Of a DNA stretch of 64,000 bases, positions 8,133 to 17,714 are shown in pieces. Location of the stretch: contig CACJKF010000001.1 in NCBI GenBank assembly GCA_902593905.1, positions 62,001 through 126,000 on the forward strand, read 5' to 3'. Numbering within the stretch: position 1 is the first letter of the stretch; every line of letters starts with the position of its first letter. Below the pieces are notes generated by a model. It did not search any database and had not been told where the DNA came from. It saw only the letters and a list, made by a program, of their open reading frames with translations. The stretch comes from an uncultured Pelagibacteraceae bacterium. GTDB lineage: Bacteria > Pseudomonadota > Alphaproteobacteria > Pelagibacterales > Pelagibacteraceae. Position numbers and translations under genes: made by a program.

Positions 8133-9456
8133 CCCTACAATTTTTCTCAAGCCAATTAGCTGTGCCTAAAAATTTTAAGTCATCAAGTTTATCACCAACT
8201 AACTGAACACCTAATGGTAAGTCATTTTCTCCTGTAAGTAAAGGTAATGAAATCGTGGGCAAACCGAGATAAGTCCAGATTTTTTGGAAGTCCGCACTTC
8301 CAGTAGATTTTAATCCTTTATCAGCAACGCCGCTTGATGATGGAGTAATAATTCCGTGGTAATCTTCAAAAACTTCTTTGTAGGACTCATAACTTTGTTT
8401 CATAAAATCTGAAGCATCACCATATTCTTTTGCTGAATACTTTAATCCTCTAGAGATAGCTTCTCTCATTTCTTTTGAAAGTTTCGTTTTATCTTTTTTA
8501 TAATAAACTTGAAAATTATTTGCCATATCAACTTCATGAATGATTTGATGGTACTTTGGTATATCGTCAAAGTATGATGGTGTATCAAAAACCTCTATGT
8601 TTTTTTTGAAGTTTTTAATTAGAAATTCAAAAGCTTGTTGTGATTTTTTATTTATTTTTTTCCAATTTTTTGTTTTGTAAAAAATAAACTTAGGATCAAA
8701 AACTGGGCCTTTCTTACATTCCTCTATCATACTATCTGCAGCAAAATAAATTGTTGAGGGATCATGTAAATCTTTTCTAATTAATGATTTAGCTAATAGA
8801 GCAACATCTTTTACAGTTTTACCAAATACACCCATTGTATCTAGTTTATCTGAAACTTTTAGAACACCGTTTCTAGAGATTAACCCGTACGAGGGTTTAT
8901 ATCCAACAACACCACAATATGATGCTGGTCTAATTACTGATCCACCTGTTTGAGAGCCAATTGACAAAGGTGCCATATGTGACGCAACTACAGCTGCTGA
9001 GCCACTTGATGATCCTCCTGGTGTTCTTGAATAATCATAAGGGTTTTTTGTTTTAGATGGATGTATATATGCAAGTTCGCAAGTAACAGTTTTACCCATA
9101 ATAATTGCCCCTGAATTTTTTAATAAGTTTACAATTTCAGAGTCTTGCGAATTAGACATTTTTTTTCTAAAGACTGTCCCACATTCAGTTGGCATATCAT
9201 ACGTGCCTATAATATCCTTAATTGCAACTGGCATGCCGTGCAATGACCCTAGGGGTTTTCCAGATTTTCTATAAGTGTCAGCTTCTTCAGCTTTTTCTAA
9301 TAAAAGTTTTTTGTCTAAAAATTGCCAAGCCTGAACATCTTTTTCAAATTTTTTTATTCTTTCTAAATAAGCTTTGCAGAGATCTATAGAGGAAATTTCA
9401 CCTGAATGAAGTTTTTGTGATAAATCGTAAGCATTTAAAGATGTAACATCTATCAT
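8122..9456 (-). CDS. amidase (amidase-signature family)
   Basis: Amide-hydrolysing enzyme of 444 residues with the Ser-cisSer-Lys triad: Lys80 in PVAIKD, the serine cluster at 149-151 in PGGSSSGSAA, and Ser173 in SQTGGSVIRPAS. The family also includes GatA, but there are no gatB or gatC partners here, so a catabolic amidase is more likely than tRNA amidation. It starts 9 bp after the dctM stop, suggesting that the imported TRAP substrate or a related compound may be an amide. That link is inference only. Confidence 0.9.
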   Translation of the reverse strand: MIDVTSLNAYDLSQKLHSGEISSIDLCKAYLERIKKFEKDVQAWQFLDKKLLLEKAEEADTYRKSGKPLGSLHGMPVAIKDIIGTYDMPTECGTVFRKKMSNSQDSEIVNLLKNSGAIIMGKTVTCELAYIHPSKTKNPYDYSRTPGGSSSGSAAVVASHMAPLSIGSQTGGSVIRPASYCGVVGYKPSYGLISRNGVLKVSDKLDTMGVFGKTVKDVALLAKSLIRKDLHDPSTIYFAADSMIEECKKGPVFDPKFIFYKTKNWKKINKKSQQAFEFLIKNFKKNIEVFDTPSYFDDIPKYHQIIHEVDMANNFQVYYKKDKTKLSKEMREAISRGLKYSAKEYGDASDFMKQSYESYKEVFEDYHGIITPSSSGVADKGLKSTGSADFQKIWTYLGLPTISLPLLTGENDLPLGVQLVGDKLDDLKFLGTANWLEKNCRDEG

Positions 9457-9465
9457 TTAGATTTT

Positions 9466-10827
9466 TTAATTAGCAAATAATGCGTCCGGCAACCAAAGTG
9501 CTATTCCTGGAAATAGATACATTAAAAACATGGCAAAGATAACAATACCTAAGAAAGGCATTATACCTCTAAATATTTCCATTAACTCTACATTTTTGGT
9601 TTGTACCCCTTTTAAGTAATACGCGGACATTGCCATCGGCGGTGTTAAAAATGAAGTTTGTAAATTTAGCGCAATTAACATTGCAAAAAAGTAAGGATTA
9701 ACTCCAAAAAATTCTACAAGTGGTAAAAATATAGGAACGAAAATAATTAAAATTTCTGTCCACTCTAATGGCCATCCTAATAAGAAAATAATTATTTGCG
9801 TAATTACTAGGAATTGCCAAGGTTGTAAATTCATTGATTTAAAGAAATGCTCAAAAACCTCATGGCCACCTAAGTAAGAAAAAACAGATGCGAAAGTCCA
9901 AGAGCCAATGAATAACCACATTATCATTGCAGTTGTCTTTGCTGTTAGAAATACAGATTCTTTAAAATTTTTCCATTTTAAAGTTTTGTAAAAATAAGAA
10001 AGCACTAAAGCACCAAAGGCTCCAACTGCTGCAGCCTCGGCAGGTGTAGCAAGTCCTCCTAAAATAGTTCCTAATACTAATATTATTAGTGAGAAAAGTG
10101 GTAAGAACGAAACCATAACCTCTTTTAAAATTTCAGATCTTGGCGGTATATCCTCTTTTGGAGGTTTAGGCGCTATTGATGGATTAAAATAAGCAAGTGT
10201 GACTGCATACATTATGTAAAGGCCAGCTAATAATAATCCCGGGAAAATTGCTGCTGCAAACAATCTTAAAGGTGAAAGCTGAGCAATAACTGAGTAAACA
10301 ATTAACATGATACTTGGAGGAATCAAAATTCCTAAACATCCACCAGAACAAATTACTCCTGAAGCAAATTTTTTATCGTATCCTGCTCTTATCATTGCAG
10401 GCCATGCAAGTAATCCCATTAGTGTAACAACAGCACCGATAATTCCTGTCGCTGTTGAAAATAAAGCGCAAGTTACAAGCGCGGCGACAGCCATAGAAGC
10501 AGGGAGTCTGTGAGAAGCTAATCTTATTGCAAAAAACAATCTAGAAACTATACCGGCTCTCTCAACTAAGTATCCCATAAATAAAAAGAGTGGGACGGCG
10601 GTTAAAACAGTGTTATCCATCACTGTATAAGTGTTCTGAACAAATAATTGAAAAATTCTATTATCAAAAAGATGTTCCATTCTAGTAGGATCAAAATAAG
10701 CGTAGTAACCAAAACCAACTCCCATTGCCATTAATGTAAATGCAATCGGAAAACCAAGTAGAACTGCAAATAGGAATATGCTCATCATTAGAATTGCAAT
10801 TTCAGGATTGGTTAAACTAAATAACAT
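9466..10827 (-). CDS. dctM: TRAP transporter large permease (DctM)
   Basis: Large membrane subunit of a tripartite ATP-independent periplasmic transporter, which uses the Na+ gradient to import the ligand presented by DctP. The 453 residues form about 12-13 hydrophobic segments. Family landmarks are the N-terminal AVLLGFPIAFTLMAMGVG, VPLFLFMGYLVERAG, the GCLGILIPPSIMLIVYSVIA loop and LATPAEAAAVGAFGAL. It overlaps dctQ by 11 bp, indicating coupled translation. Confidence 0.95.
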   Translation of the reverse strand: MLFSLTNPEIAILMMSIFLFAVLLGFPIAFTLMAMGVGFGYYAYFDPTRMEHLFDNRIFQLFVQNTYTVMDNTVLTAVPLFLFMGYLVERAGIVSRLFFAIRLASHRLPASMAVAALVTCALFSTATGIIGAVVTLMGLLAWPAMIRAGYDKKFASGVICSGGCLGILIPPSIMLIVYSVIAQLSPLRLFAAAIFPGLLLAGLYIMYAVTLAYFNPSIAPKPPKEDIPPRSEILKEVMVSFLPLFSLIILVLGTILGGLATPAEAAAVGAFGALVLSYFYKTLKWKNFKESVFLTAKTTAMIMWLFIGSWTFASVFSYLGGHEVFEHFFKSMNLQPWQFLVITQIIIFLLGWPLEWTEILIIFVPIFLPLVEFFGVNPYFFAMLIALNLQTSFLTPPMAMSAYYLKGVQTKNVELMEIFRGIMPFLGIVIFAMFLMYLFPGIALWLPDALFAN

Positions 10828-11401
10828 CTTTTTGATCCTCGTCTTGTGAAGTTCTCATTAACATTTTTTCTGTTTCCTCTGCCACAACCATTCTTGCAGG
10901 CCAGTGACCGGTTTGAATACAAATAATTGATCTGCAAACTTCGCTAATACCTTGGATAACTAATAAAATTCCGGCAGCTGGTATCAAAGATTTAGCCATA
11001 TAAATTTGGATTTGTGCTGGGCTGTTCCAGCTTGTTTCTTTTATCTTCCATGCAAGCGAAGCATATTCGTAACCGTAAAACGCAAGCGCAAGCACACCAG
11101 GGAAGAAAAATATAAAATATAAAACTAAATCGATATAACCTTGTGTTCTTGGTTTAAAAAGTCTGTAAATTACGTCACCTCTAACGTGAGCTTCTGTAGA
11201 TAAAGTGTATGCACCTGCCATCATAAAAATAGCACCGTACATTTGTAAACTGAAGTCGAAATTCCACAAAGTAGGGGCATTGAAAGCGTATGCCATGACT
11301 ACTTCATAACAAGTACCGCCCATCAGAATTACGATACACCATGAAAATGCTTTTCCAACTGAAGTGCTTAACGTATCTGCAAAATGAATAAATCCCCTCA
11401 T
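10817..11401 (-). CDS. dctQ: TRAP transporter small permease (DctQ)
   Basis: Small membrane subunit pairing with DctM. 194 residues with four predicted transmembrane helices; the motif FDFSLQMYGAIFMMAGAYTL followed by HVRGDVIYRLF is typical of DctQ proteins of the 2-oxoacid/mannitol-type TRAP branch. The gene lies downstream of dctP, separated from it by a strong hairpin terminator, so it probably receives only part of the dctP transcription. Confidence 0.92.
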   Translation of the reverse strand: MRGFIHFADTLSTSVGKAFSWCIVILMGGTCYEVVMAYAFNAPTLWNFDFSLQMYGAIFMMAGAYTLSTEAHVRGDVIYRLFKPRTQGYIDLVLYFIFFFPGVLALAFYGYEYASLAWKIKETSWNSPAQIQIYMAKSLIPAAGILLVIQGISEVCRSIICIQTGHWPARMVVAEETEKMLMRTSQDEDQKDVI

Positions 11402-11440
11402 GAATTTTTAAACTATTCTAATTTTTTTATTATTTCCATA

Positions 11441-11470
11441 AAAAAAGGGGGCGTAAAAACGCCCCCTTTT
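11441..11470 (-). terminator. Rho-independent terminator/attenuator between dctP and dctQ
   Basis: Perfect hairpin on the minus strand: arms GGGGGCGT and ACGCCCCC around a TTTT loop, followed by a run of seven Ts (the As at 11440-11446 on the plus strand). It sits 16 bp past the dctP stop and about 40 bp before dctQ. It probably keeps binding-protein mRNA more abundant than the permease part. Confidence 0.9.
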
Positions 11471-11485
11471 ATGTTTAAAATATAA

Positions 11486-12634
11486 TTAAATTTTAACTTT
11501 TGCTATTGAGCCGAACTCATTCTCATAAGCCAACTTGTAATTAGGTTGATTCATGAGCAAGTATTTCATAACTCTCTTAGCGTATTTCTTCTGTGAATCT
11601 ACAATCTTTTTAAAGAATGGATCTTTCTTATTAAAATCACCAATTACTTTATCCCAACCTTTTAGTTGTTGAGCTAAGATCGCATCAGATGTTTGATACA
11701 CATTTACTTTGTGCTGGTTCATCAATTTAGATAAGTCAGCAGAGTATCTTACTAATGCTTTAAAGTAGTTATCACTGTTCGCAGCATAAGCAGCATTTTT
11801 TAGGATAGCCTGATGCTTAGGCGATAATCCGTTAAATGTCTTCTTATTTACTGGGATTTCAAACATCTCTTGTGATTGGTGGAAGCTTCCTAAGTGATAA
11901 TGCTTAGAAACGTCTTGCATACCAAACTGTGAATCTGATGTTGGGTTGTTGAACTCAGCAGCTTCAATTAAACCTGTCTTCATTGCAGGCTGAATTTCAC
12001 CACCTGGTAATTGTCTTACAACCATTCCCATTGCTGTTAATACGTTAGTAGCTAGTCCTACTGTTCTGTACTTCATACCTTTTACATCAGATACTTTTGT
12101 TACGTTCTTTTTGAACCATCCAAAAGGCTGTGCAGGCATTGGCATATGGAAGAAACCAATATAATCGAAACCAACTTTCGCAAGTGTTTCATCATAAAGT
12201 TTTCTACCTCCACCATACTCAATCCATCCCATAATTTCTTGAGATGACATTCCGTATGACGGACCAGTACCGAATAGAGAAGCTGCAGGATTTTTTCCAT
12301 ACCAGTAAGCTGTTACCCAGTGTCCCATATCAAGTACACCTGAACTTACTGCTTGTCCAATCTCCGAAGTCTTAACTACAGCTCCAACTGGCTGAAGATC
12401 AATTTTTAATTCACCTCCAGACATGTCGCCTACCATTTTTGCGTAGTCGCCAGCCATTTCAAAGAAAATGTTAGCGCCTGACGGCCAAGCCGCTTGCATC
12501 TTTAAAGTTTGAGGAGCACCAAATGCAACGTTAGGCATTGCAACTGTTGCTGCCGCTGCAGCACCCGTAGCTGCTGCTGCTTTAAAGAACTTACGTCTTG
12601 ATGGAGTTTTTACTCCTTTTATTTTTTTTGACAT
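11486..12634 (-). CDS. dctP: TRAP transporter substrate-binding protein (DctP/TakP-like)
   Basis: Periplasmic solute receptor of 382 residues. The N-terminus has a twin-arginine signal (Arg13-Arg14 in PSRRKFFKAAA), an alanine-rich core and a probable cleavage after AFGA at residue 40, so it is likely exported folded by Tat. The mature part has WPSGANIFFEMA, YWYGKNP, WIEYGGGRKLYDE, KGMKYRTVGLA and GGEIQPAMKTGLIEAAEF, which resemble the TakP/FcbT1 branch (2-oxoacids, other organic acids). Placement beside glycolate and lactate oxidation genes supports a small hydroxy- or oxo-acid ligand; the exact ligand is not shown. Confidence 0.93.
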   Translation of the reverse strand: MSKKIKGVKTPSRRKFFKAAAATGAAAAATVAMPNVAFGAPQTLKMQAAWPSGANIFFEMAGDYAKMVGDMSGGELKIDLQPVGAVVKTSEIGQAVSSGVLDMGHWVTAYWYGKNPAASLFGTGPSYGMSSQEIMGWIEYGGGRKLYDETLAKVGFDYIGFFHMPMPAQPFGWFKKNVTKVSDVKGMKYRTVGLATNVLTAMGMVVRQLPGGEIQPAMKTGLIEAAEFNNPTSDSQFGMQDVSKHYHLGSFHQSQEMFEIPVNKKTFNGLSPKHQAILKNAAYAANSDNYFKALVRYSADLSKLMNQHKVNVYQTSDAILAQQLKGWDKVIGDFNKKDPFFKKIVDSQKKYAKRVMKYLLMNQPNYKLAYENEFGSIAKVKI

Positions 12635-12739
12635 ATGTCCTCCGTTAGTTAATTAACTGAAATATTTAAGCATAAAGTCAAATCAGAGTCTCTAACTTTT
12701 TAGAATTATTTTAAATTGCAGATTCAATCTATAAGTGTA

Positions 12740-13696
12740 CTAATTCACCTGATCTTGAGGTTTTTTCCCTGAAAAAAAATCTTCCAGATTTTTTGTTGCT
12801 CTATATGCCATATCCCACCTTGTCCTTTTGGTAGCGCTTCCTAAATGGGGTAACAAAAAAATATTTTTTAACTTTAAATACTCAGGATGTATTTTCGGTT
12901 CACCATTATAAACATCTAAACCATAAGCAAAAACTTTCCCATTTTTCAAAGCCTCAATCATAGCATCGTCATCAACTACATCACCTCTTGCTGCGTTACC
13001 TATTACTGTATTTTCCTCTAAATAATTCAAGGTTTCTTTGTTTATTAAATTTTTTGTTTCTGGAGTAGCGGGACAATTAATCGACAAAAATTCACTTTTT
13101 TCAAATAAGCTTTTTAAATCTTTATGATAAATCGCTCCATCCTCTAAATCTGAGGAAAGTTTAGACCTATTGTGGTAATGTATCTCCATATTAAAAGCTT
13201 TTGCTCTTTTGGCCACTGCTCTTCCTATTCTTCCCATTCCAAGAATTCCTAGTCTTTTATTAGACATTTGTTTTCCTAATAAAAAATCCCAAGACCACTT
13301 CCAGTTTTGCGTTTCGGCTGCTATTCTTCCCTCGTAAGCTTTTCTAGATGCTCCTAACAAGAGTAATATTTGAATATCAGCCGTTGCGTCTGTTAATACA
13401 TCAGGTGTATTTGTTACAGTTATTCCTTTTTCTTTTGCAGCTTGAATATCAATGTTTCCAAAACCGACTGCGCCGTTAGCAATTATTTTAATCGAGTCAG
13501 ATAATTTAGAAATAGTATCAGCATTTATTGGGTCTGTGACTGAACTTAAGATTCCATCAAAATTTTTAGACCCATCAATGATTTCTTGTGGTGTATAAAT
13601 TTTATCATCTTTGTTTAAAGTAACTTCAAATAAATTTTTAAGTTTTTCCTCGTTTTCTTTAAGGAGCCGTCTAGTAATAAAGATTTTTTTTTTCAT
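12740..13696 (-). CDS. D-isomer-specific 2-hydroxyacid dehydrogenase (glyoxylate/hydroxypyruvate reductase-like)
   Basis: NAD(P)-dependent reductase of 2-oxoacids, 318 residues. The Rossmann motif GMGRIG is at 153-158. The catalytic Arg237 (NAARGDVVDD), Glu266 (DVYNGEP) and His284 (LLPHLGSAT) are all present. It is the last gene of the lldD-aminotransferase-glcDEF cluster, 1 bp after glcF. Glyoxylate is the product of GlcDEF, so a glyoxylate or hydroxypyruvate reductase role fits, but sequence alone does not fix the substrate. Confidence 0.9.
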   Translation of the reverse strand: MKKKIFITRRLLKENEEKLKNLFEVTLNKDDKIYTPQEIIDGSKNFDGILSSVTDPINADTISKLSDSIKIIANGAVGFGNIDIQAAKEKGITVTNTPDVLTDATADIQILLLLGASRKAYEGRIAAETQNWKWSWDFLLGKQMSNKRLGILGMGRIGRAVAKRAKAFNMEIHYHNRSKLSSDLEDGAIYHKDLKSLFEKSEFLSINCPATPETKNLINKETLNYLEENTVIGNAARGDVVDDDAMIEALKNGKVFAYGLDVYNGEPKIHPEYLKLKNIFLLPHLGSATKRTRWDMAYRATKNLEDFFSGKKPQDQVN

Positions 13697-13697
13697 T

Positions 13698-14996
13698 TTA
13701 GAAATTATTTAATTTATCTGGTTTTGGACCACCGGTGAACCAATCAAGTAATTCAACTGTATGAATGATAGGGATTCTAGTTCCAGAGGAAATTTGTGTC
13801 ATACAGCCTATATTACCAGTTGAAATAAAATCAGGTGAAATTTTTTCAATATTTTGTACTTTATTTTTCAATAGAGATTTTGCCATTTTTTGATGTAGGA
13901 TATTATAAGTGCCAGCAGACCCACAACATAAATGTCCCTCTGGTATTTCTAAAACCTCGTTACCAGTTTTTGAAATCAAATCCTTAGGTTGTTGGTGAAT
14001 TTTTTGCCCGTGTTGCATTGAACAAGCTGAGTGATAAGCAATTTTATACTTTTTATCAGGATTTATATTAACATTTAACTTGAGATTTTCATCTAGATAC
14101 TCGGTAATATCTTTTGTCAATTCAGAAATTTTTTTTGCTTTTTTTTTCAAATCTTTATCATTTTTAAAGATATGTCCATAATCTTTTAAAGTTGTACCAC
14201 ATCCTGAAGTATTGCTAATTATGGCATCTAAACCGTTGTTGAGATATTCATCATACCAACTATTAATATTATTTTTGAAAGATTCATGCGCTAGTTTTTG
14301 TTTGCCTAAATGATGATTCAAAGATCCGCAACAGTTTATATCTGGCATTACGACAACTTCAACATTATGTCTATTAAGAAGTCTTATGGTCGACTCATTA
14401 ATCTCTGGGGAAATTACTCTTTGAACACATCCAGTCAATAATGCAACTCTTGAAACTTTTTTTCCATTTGTAACTTTATAAACTTTTTCTTCTTTTAATT
14501 TTTTACCAGGTATTTTATCCGGCATTAAATTTAATGCGTTTCTCAAAAATTTTGGAAATAAGAAACTGAATGGTTTTATAACTTTAGAAGACCAAGCCAT
14601 TAATAAAAACACTTTAGGCCTTGGTAATACAAATGAAAGAATATTTCTAAATAATCTGTCTAGGAAAGGTCTTTTATAAGTTTCTTCAACATAATTTCTT
14701 CCATGATCAATTAAATGCATGTAATTTACTCCTGATGGACATGTAGTCATGCACGAATAACAGGATAAACAACTGTCAATATGTTTTGCAATTTCTTTGG
14801 TTGCTGGTTTTTTATTTTCTAACATATCTTTGATAAGATATATTCTTCCTCGTGGTCCCTCTAACTCCTCACCATTAATTCCATAAGTAGGACAAGTAGC
14901 ATTACACATTCCACAGTGAACGCATTTTCTTATTATTGTTTCACTTGTTTTATTGTCTTTGTCTTGAAGTTGTTTGTCAGTAAATGATGTCTGCAT
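13698..14996 (-). CDS. glcF: glycolate oxidase iron-sulfur subunit
   Basis: Electron-transfer subunit of glycolate oxidase, passing electrons from the flavin subunits to the respiratory chain. 432 residues. Two [4Fe-4S] motifs lie at Cys25-28-31-35 (CVHCGMCNATCP) and Cys76-79-82-86 (CLSCYSCMTTCP), followed by two CCG-type cysteine-rich domains (NCCGSLNHHLG, HLCCGSAGTYN). It begins on the base after the glcE stop. Confidence 0.96.
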   Translation of the reverse strand: MQTSFTDKQLQDKDNKTSETIIRKCVHCGMCNATCPTYGINGEELEGPRGRIYLIKDMLENKKPATKEIAKHIDSCLSCYSCMTTCPSGVNYMHLIDHGRNYVEETYKRPFLDRLFRNILSFVLPRPKVFLLMAWSSKVIKPFSFLFPKFLRNALNLMPDKIPGKKLKEEKVYKVTNGKKVSRVALLTGCVQRVISPEINESTIRLLNRHNVEVVVMPDINCCGSLNHHLGKQKLAHESFKNNINSWYDEYLNNGLDAIISNTSGCGTTLKDYGHIFKNDKDLKKKAKKISELTKDITEYLDENLKLNVNINPDKKYKIAYHSACSMQHGQKIHQQPKDLISKTGNEVLEIPEGHLCCGSAGTYNILHQKMAKSLLKNKVQNIEKISPDFISTGNIGCMTQISSGTRIPIIHTVELLDWFTGGPKPDKLNNF

Positions 14997-16256
14997 TTAA
15001 ATTCCTGTATACATTTTTCCTGGATTAAAAATTCTTTTGGGGTCGAAACTCCTTTTAATTTTTTCACTTATTTTATACTTAATTGGATCTATTGTAAAAA
15101 TATCTGCAGAAGCTTTGAGATCCTCCTCGACTTTGATTAAAGTTATATAACCCTGATGTTTTTTTACTATATCTCTGATTTCATTTAAAATTTTAGTATT
15201 TAATTGATTAAATGAAGACCAGATAAGACTTCCTCCCCAGTCAATGAAATATTTTATCTTATAATTTTTGAATTTTTGTATAACATGTAAAGTCTCGCTA
15301 ATTGGAACAACAATTCTTAGCAAATTACTTTTTAAACTTTTAAAAACCTCTAAATTCTTTGTTCTGCTCCAAAAAATATTACTTTGTTCATTATCTAAAA
15401 TTGAGAGCTCTTGATCTAAGAGACCAAGTTCTTTAGACAATCTATCTATCCTTTGATCTACAGAATTTATTGGGCCCTCAATTCTGATAGCTGTTAAGCC
15501 TCCATCATGCGTAAGATCATTTAAAACAAAATCGTTTCCAAAATAATCTGGATAGAATACTCCGCCTGATGGATCAGTTGAAGAAGATAACCCTTTTCCA
15601 AGATAGTCCAATGCTTTTTTAAGATGAGGATTTTTTATTACTAGAGTTTTACTTGTTTCTGGTTTTGGTAATACTTTTATTGAAAGCTCAGTTAATATCG
15701 TGAGTGTGCCAAAAGATCCTGCTATTAATTTACTTAAATCATAACCAGTAACATTTTTAACTACTGTTCCACCTGATTTAATAGTTTCACCTTTTCCATT
15801 AATTCCTTGAAAACCTAGTATATGATCTCGAACACTACCAACTTTAAATCTTCTCGACCCGGCAAAATTACATGAGACGACCCCACCAATAGAACCACTG
15901 TTACTCTCTCCAGAAAATAGATAGCCGAAATCATTTGGTTCAAAAGCTAGTTGTTGATTATTCTTATCAAGCTCTTCTACTACTTCTTTTAGAGGTGTAC
16001 CTGCTTTAACTTTAATATAAAGCTCCTCAGGTTTGTAATCGATTATACCTTTATAGTTAGATAGATCCAAAGTTTTTTCAGATTGGAAATTTCTTCCGAT
16101 TTTATTTTTTGATTTTAAGCCGTTTATTTCTAAAGGAATATTTTTTCTATAGCAATTTTTAACTATCTCAATTATTTCACCTCTAGATGATGGTTTAAAA
16201 ATGTTTTGATTAAAATCTAGGGATGTCTGGGAATTTTGTTTTTCCTCCATGGACAT
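14997..16256 (-). CDS. glcE: glycolate oxidase FAD-binding subunit GlcE
   Basis: Second flavin-type subunit of glycolate oxidase. I place the start at ATG 16256, which has the purine-rich GGAAGGAAGAG just upstream; an in-frame GTG at 16277 would add seven residues. The FAD_binding_4 domain is seen as KSKNKIGRN, GTPLKEVVEEL, SGESNSGSIGGVVSCN and GTVVKNVTGYDLSKL. The C-terminus (KRSFDPKRIFNPGKMYTGI) matches the GlcD/GlcE family end. The start lies inside the 3' end of glcD, consistent with coupled translation. Confidence 0.93.
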   Translation of the reverse strand: MSMEEKQNSQTSLDFNQNIFKPSSRGEIIEIVKNCYRKNIPLEINGLKSKNKIGRNFQSEKTLDLSNYKGIIDYKPEELYIKVKAGTPLKEVVEELDKNNQQLAFEPNDFGYLFSGESNSGSIGGVVSCNFAGSRRFKVGSVRDHILGFQGINGKGETIKSGGTVVKNVTGYDLSKLIAGSFGTLTILTELSIKVLPKPETSKTLVIKNPHLKKALDYLGKGLSSSTDPSGGVFYPDYFGNDFVLNDLTHDGGLTAIRIEGPINSVDQRIDRLSKELGLLDQELSILDNEQSNIFWSRTKNLEVFKSLKSNLLRIVVPISETLHVIQKFKNYKIKYFIDWGGSLIWSSFNQLNTKILNEIRDIVKKHQGYITLIKVEEDLKASADIFTIDPIKYKISEKIKRSFDPKRIFNPGKMYTGI

Positions 16257-17706
16257 GAACTCTTCCTTCCTCAGCACATTTTCTAAGTATTGGATAAACT
16301 TTGCCTGGATTTAATAGTGAATTAGGATCTAAAGCCACTTTTATTGTCAATTGTTGCTGTATATCTTTATCGTTAAAAGCCTCGCACATTAATTCTCTCT
16401 TTTCTATGCCCACTCCGTGTTCACCTGTTAGCGCGCCACCAACTTTAACACAATACTTTAATATATCGGCTCCAAATTCCTCACATTTTTTTAAAGACTC
16501 TTTATCATTTGCATCAAACATTATTAATGGATGTAAGTTTCCATCTCCAGCATGAAATGCATTAGCCACCGGCAAGTTATATTTCTTAGACAATCTTGAG
16601 ATTTCATTTAGAACTTCAGCAAGCTTTCCTCTAGGAATTGAACCGTCCATACACATGTAATCAGGAGCCAGAACTCCGCAAGCTGGAAAAGCTGCTTTTC
16701 TGCCAGCCCAAAATTTTAGTCTCTCATCATTTGATTTACTAATTTTTAAACTTGAAGAGTTATTTTTCTCTGCGATTTCTTTTGCCTTCTGTATGTAAGC
16801 TTCAACTTCATGTTCTGTTCCATCAAATTCTATAATCATCATAGCTTCAGCATCTGTTGGATAACCTGCTTTGGAATAATCATTAGTTGCTTTTGTTAAA
16901 GCTTTGTCCATTATTTCCATACCTGCTGGGATACATCCCTCTGCGATTATTTGCGCAACACAGTTTCCTGCATCTTCGATTGAAGGAAAACCCACTAAAG
17001 CCGCCTTAACAACTTCAGGTGATTTTAAAATTTTCACAGTTACCTCAGTTATAACACCTAGTAAGCCCTCTGAGCCTGTCATCAAGCCTAAGAAATCATA
17101 TCCTTCTGCATCCATTGCTTTCCCGCCAAACCTAGTTATGGTTCCATCCATTAGGACCACCTCAATACCCAAAAGGTTATTTGTAGTAGCACCGTATTTG
17201 AGAGAATGAACTCCACCCGAGTTTTCAGCAACATTTCCACCGATAGAACATGCAATTTGACTTGATGGGTCTGGAGCGTAATAAAAACCTTTATCTTGTA
17301 CAGCGTGAGTAATTGCTAGATTTGTAACGCAAGGTTGTGTTACTACACATCTGTTTTCATAATCAATTTCAATAATTTTATTAAATTTACCCATTGCAAT
17401 TAAAATACAATCTTCTAAAGGCATTGAACCACCAGATAAACCTGTTCCGGCTCCTCTTGGAACTACTTTAATTTTATGTTCATTACAGTATTTTAAAATT
17501 TGACTGACTTCTTCTACAGTCTCAGGCATAACTACTAAAAGAGGCATTTGTCTATACGCTGTCAAACCATCGGTTTCAAAAGGTCTTAATTCATCAAGAT
17601 TCGAAAGTACATTTTTTGAATTTATGATTCCACGAAGATCTGAAGCAATTTTGTCTTTTTTAGACATAATTGCATTATCAACTTTTGGCATTTGTAAACT
17701 GCTCAT
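16210..17706 (-). CDS. glcD: glycolate oxidase FAD-linked catalytic subunit GlcD
   Basis: Catalytic subunit oxidising glycolate to glyoxylate (some homologues also accept D-lactate). Start at ATG 17706, with AGGA six bases upstream; a TTG lies at 17712. FAD-binding motifs are VVPRGAGTGLSGGSMP, DPSSQIACSIGGNVAENSGG and LKYGATTNNLLG. The C-terminal domain has NAFHAGDGNLHPLI and GGALTGEHGVGIEKRELM, holding the conserved His and Glu. About 498 residues, normal length. Forms an operon with glcE and glcF. Confidence 0.96.
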   Translation of the reverse strand: MSSLQMPKVDNAIMSKKDKIASDLRGIINSKNVLSNLDELRPFETDGLTAYRQMPLLVVMPETVEEVSQILKYCNEHKIKVVPRGAGTGLSGGSMPLEDCILIAMGKFNKIIEIDYENRCVVTQPCVTNLAITHAVQDKGFYYAPDPSSQIACSIGGNVAENSGGVHSLKYGATTNNLLGIEVVLMDGTITRFGGKAMDAEGYDFLGLMTGSEGLLGVITEVTVKILKSPEVVKAALVGFPSIEDAGNCVAQIIAEGCIPAGMEIMDKALTKATNDYSKAGYPTDAEAMMIIEFDGTEHEVEAYIQKAKEIAEKNNSSSLKISKSNDERLKFWAGRKAAFPACGVLAPDYMCMDGSIPRGKLAEVLNEISRLSKKYNLPVANAFHAGDGNLHPLIMFDANDKESLKKCEEFGADILKYCVKVGGALTGEHGVGIEKRELMCEAFNDKDIQQQLTIKVALDPNSLLNPGKVYPILRKCAEEGRVHVHGGKTKFPDIPRF

Positions 17707-17714
17707 AATCAATC

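Noticed and set aside
8122-9456. GatA subunit of tRNA amidotransferase
   Set aside because: Amidase-signature residues are shared, but no gatB or gatC lies nearby and the gene follows a TRAP transporter.
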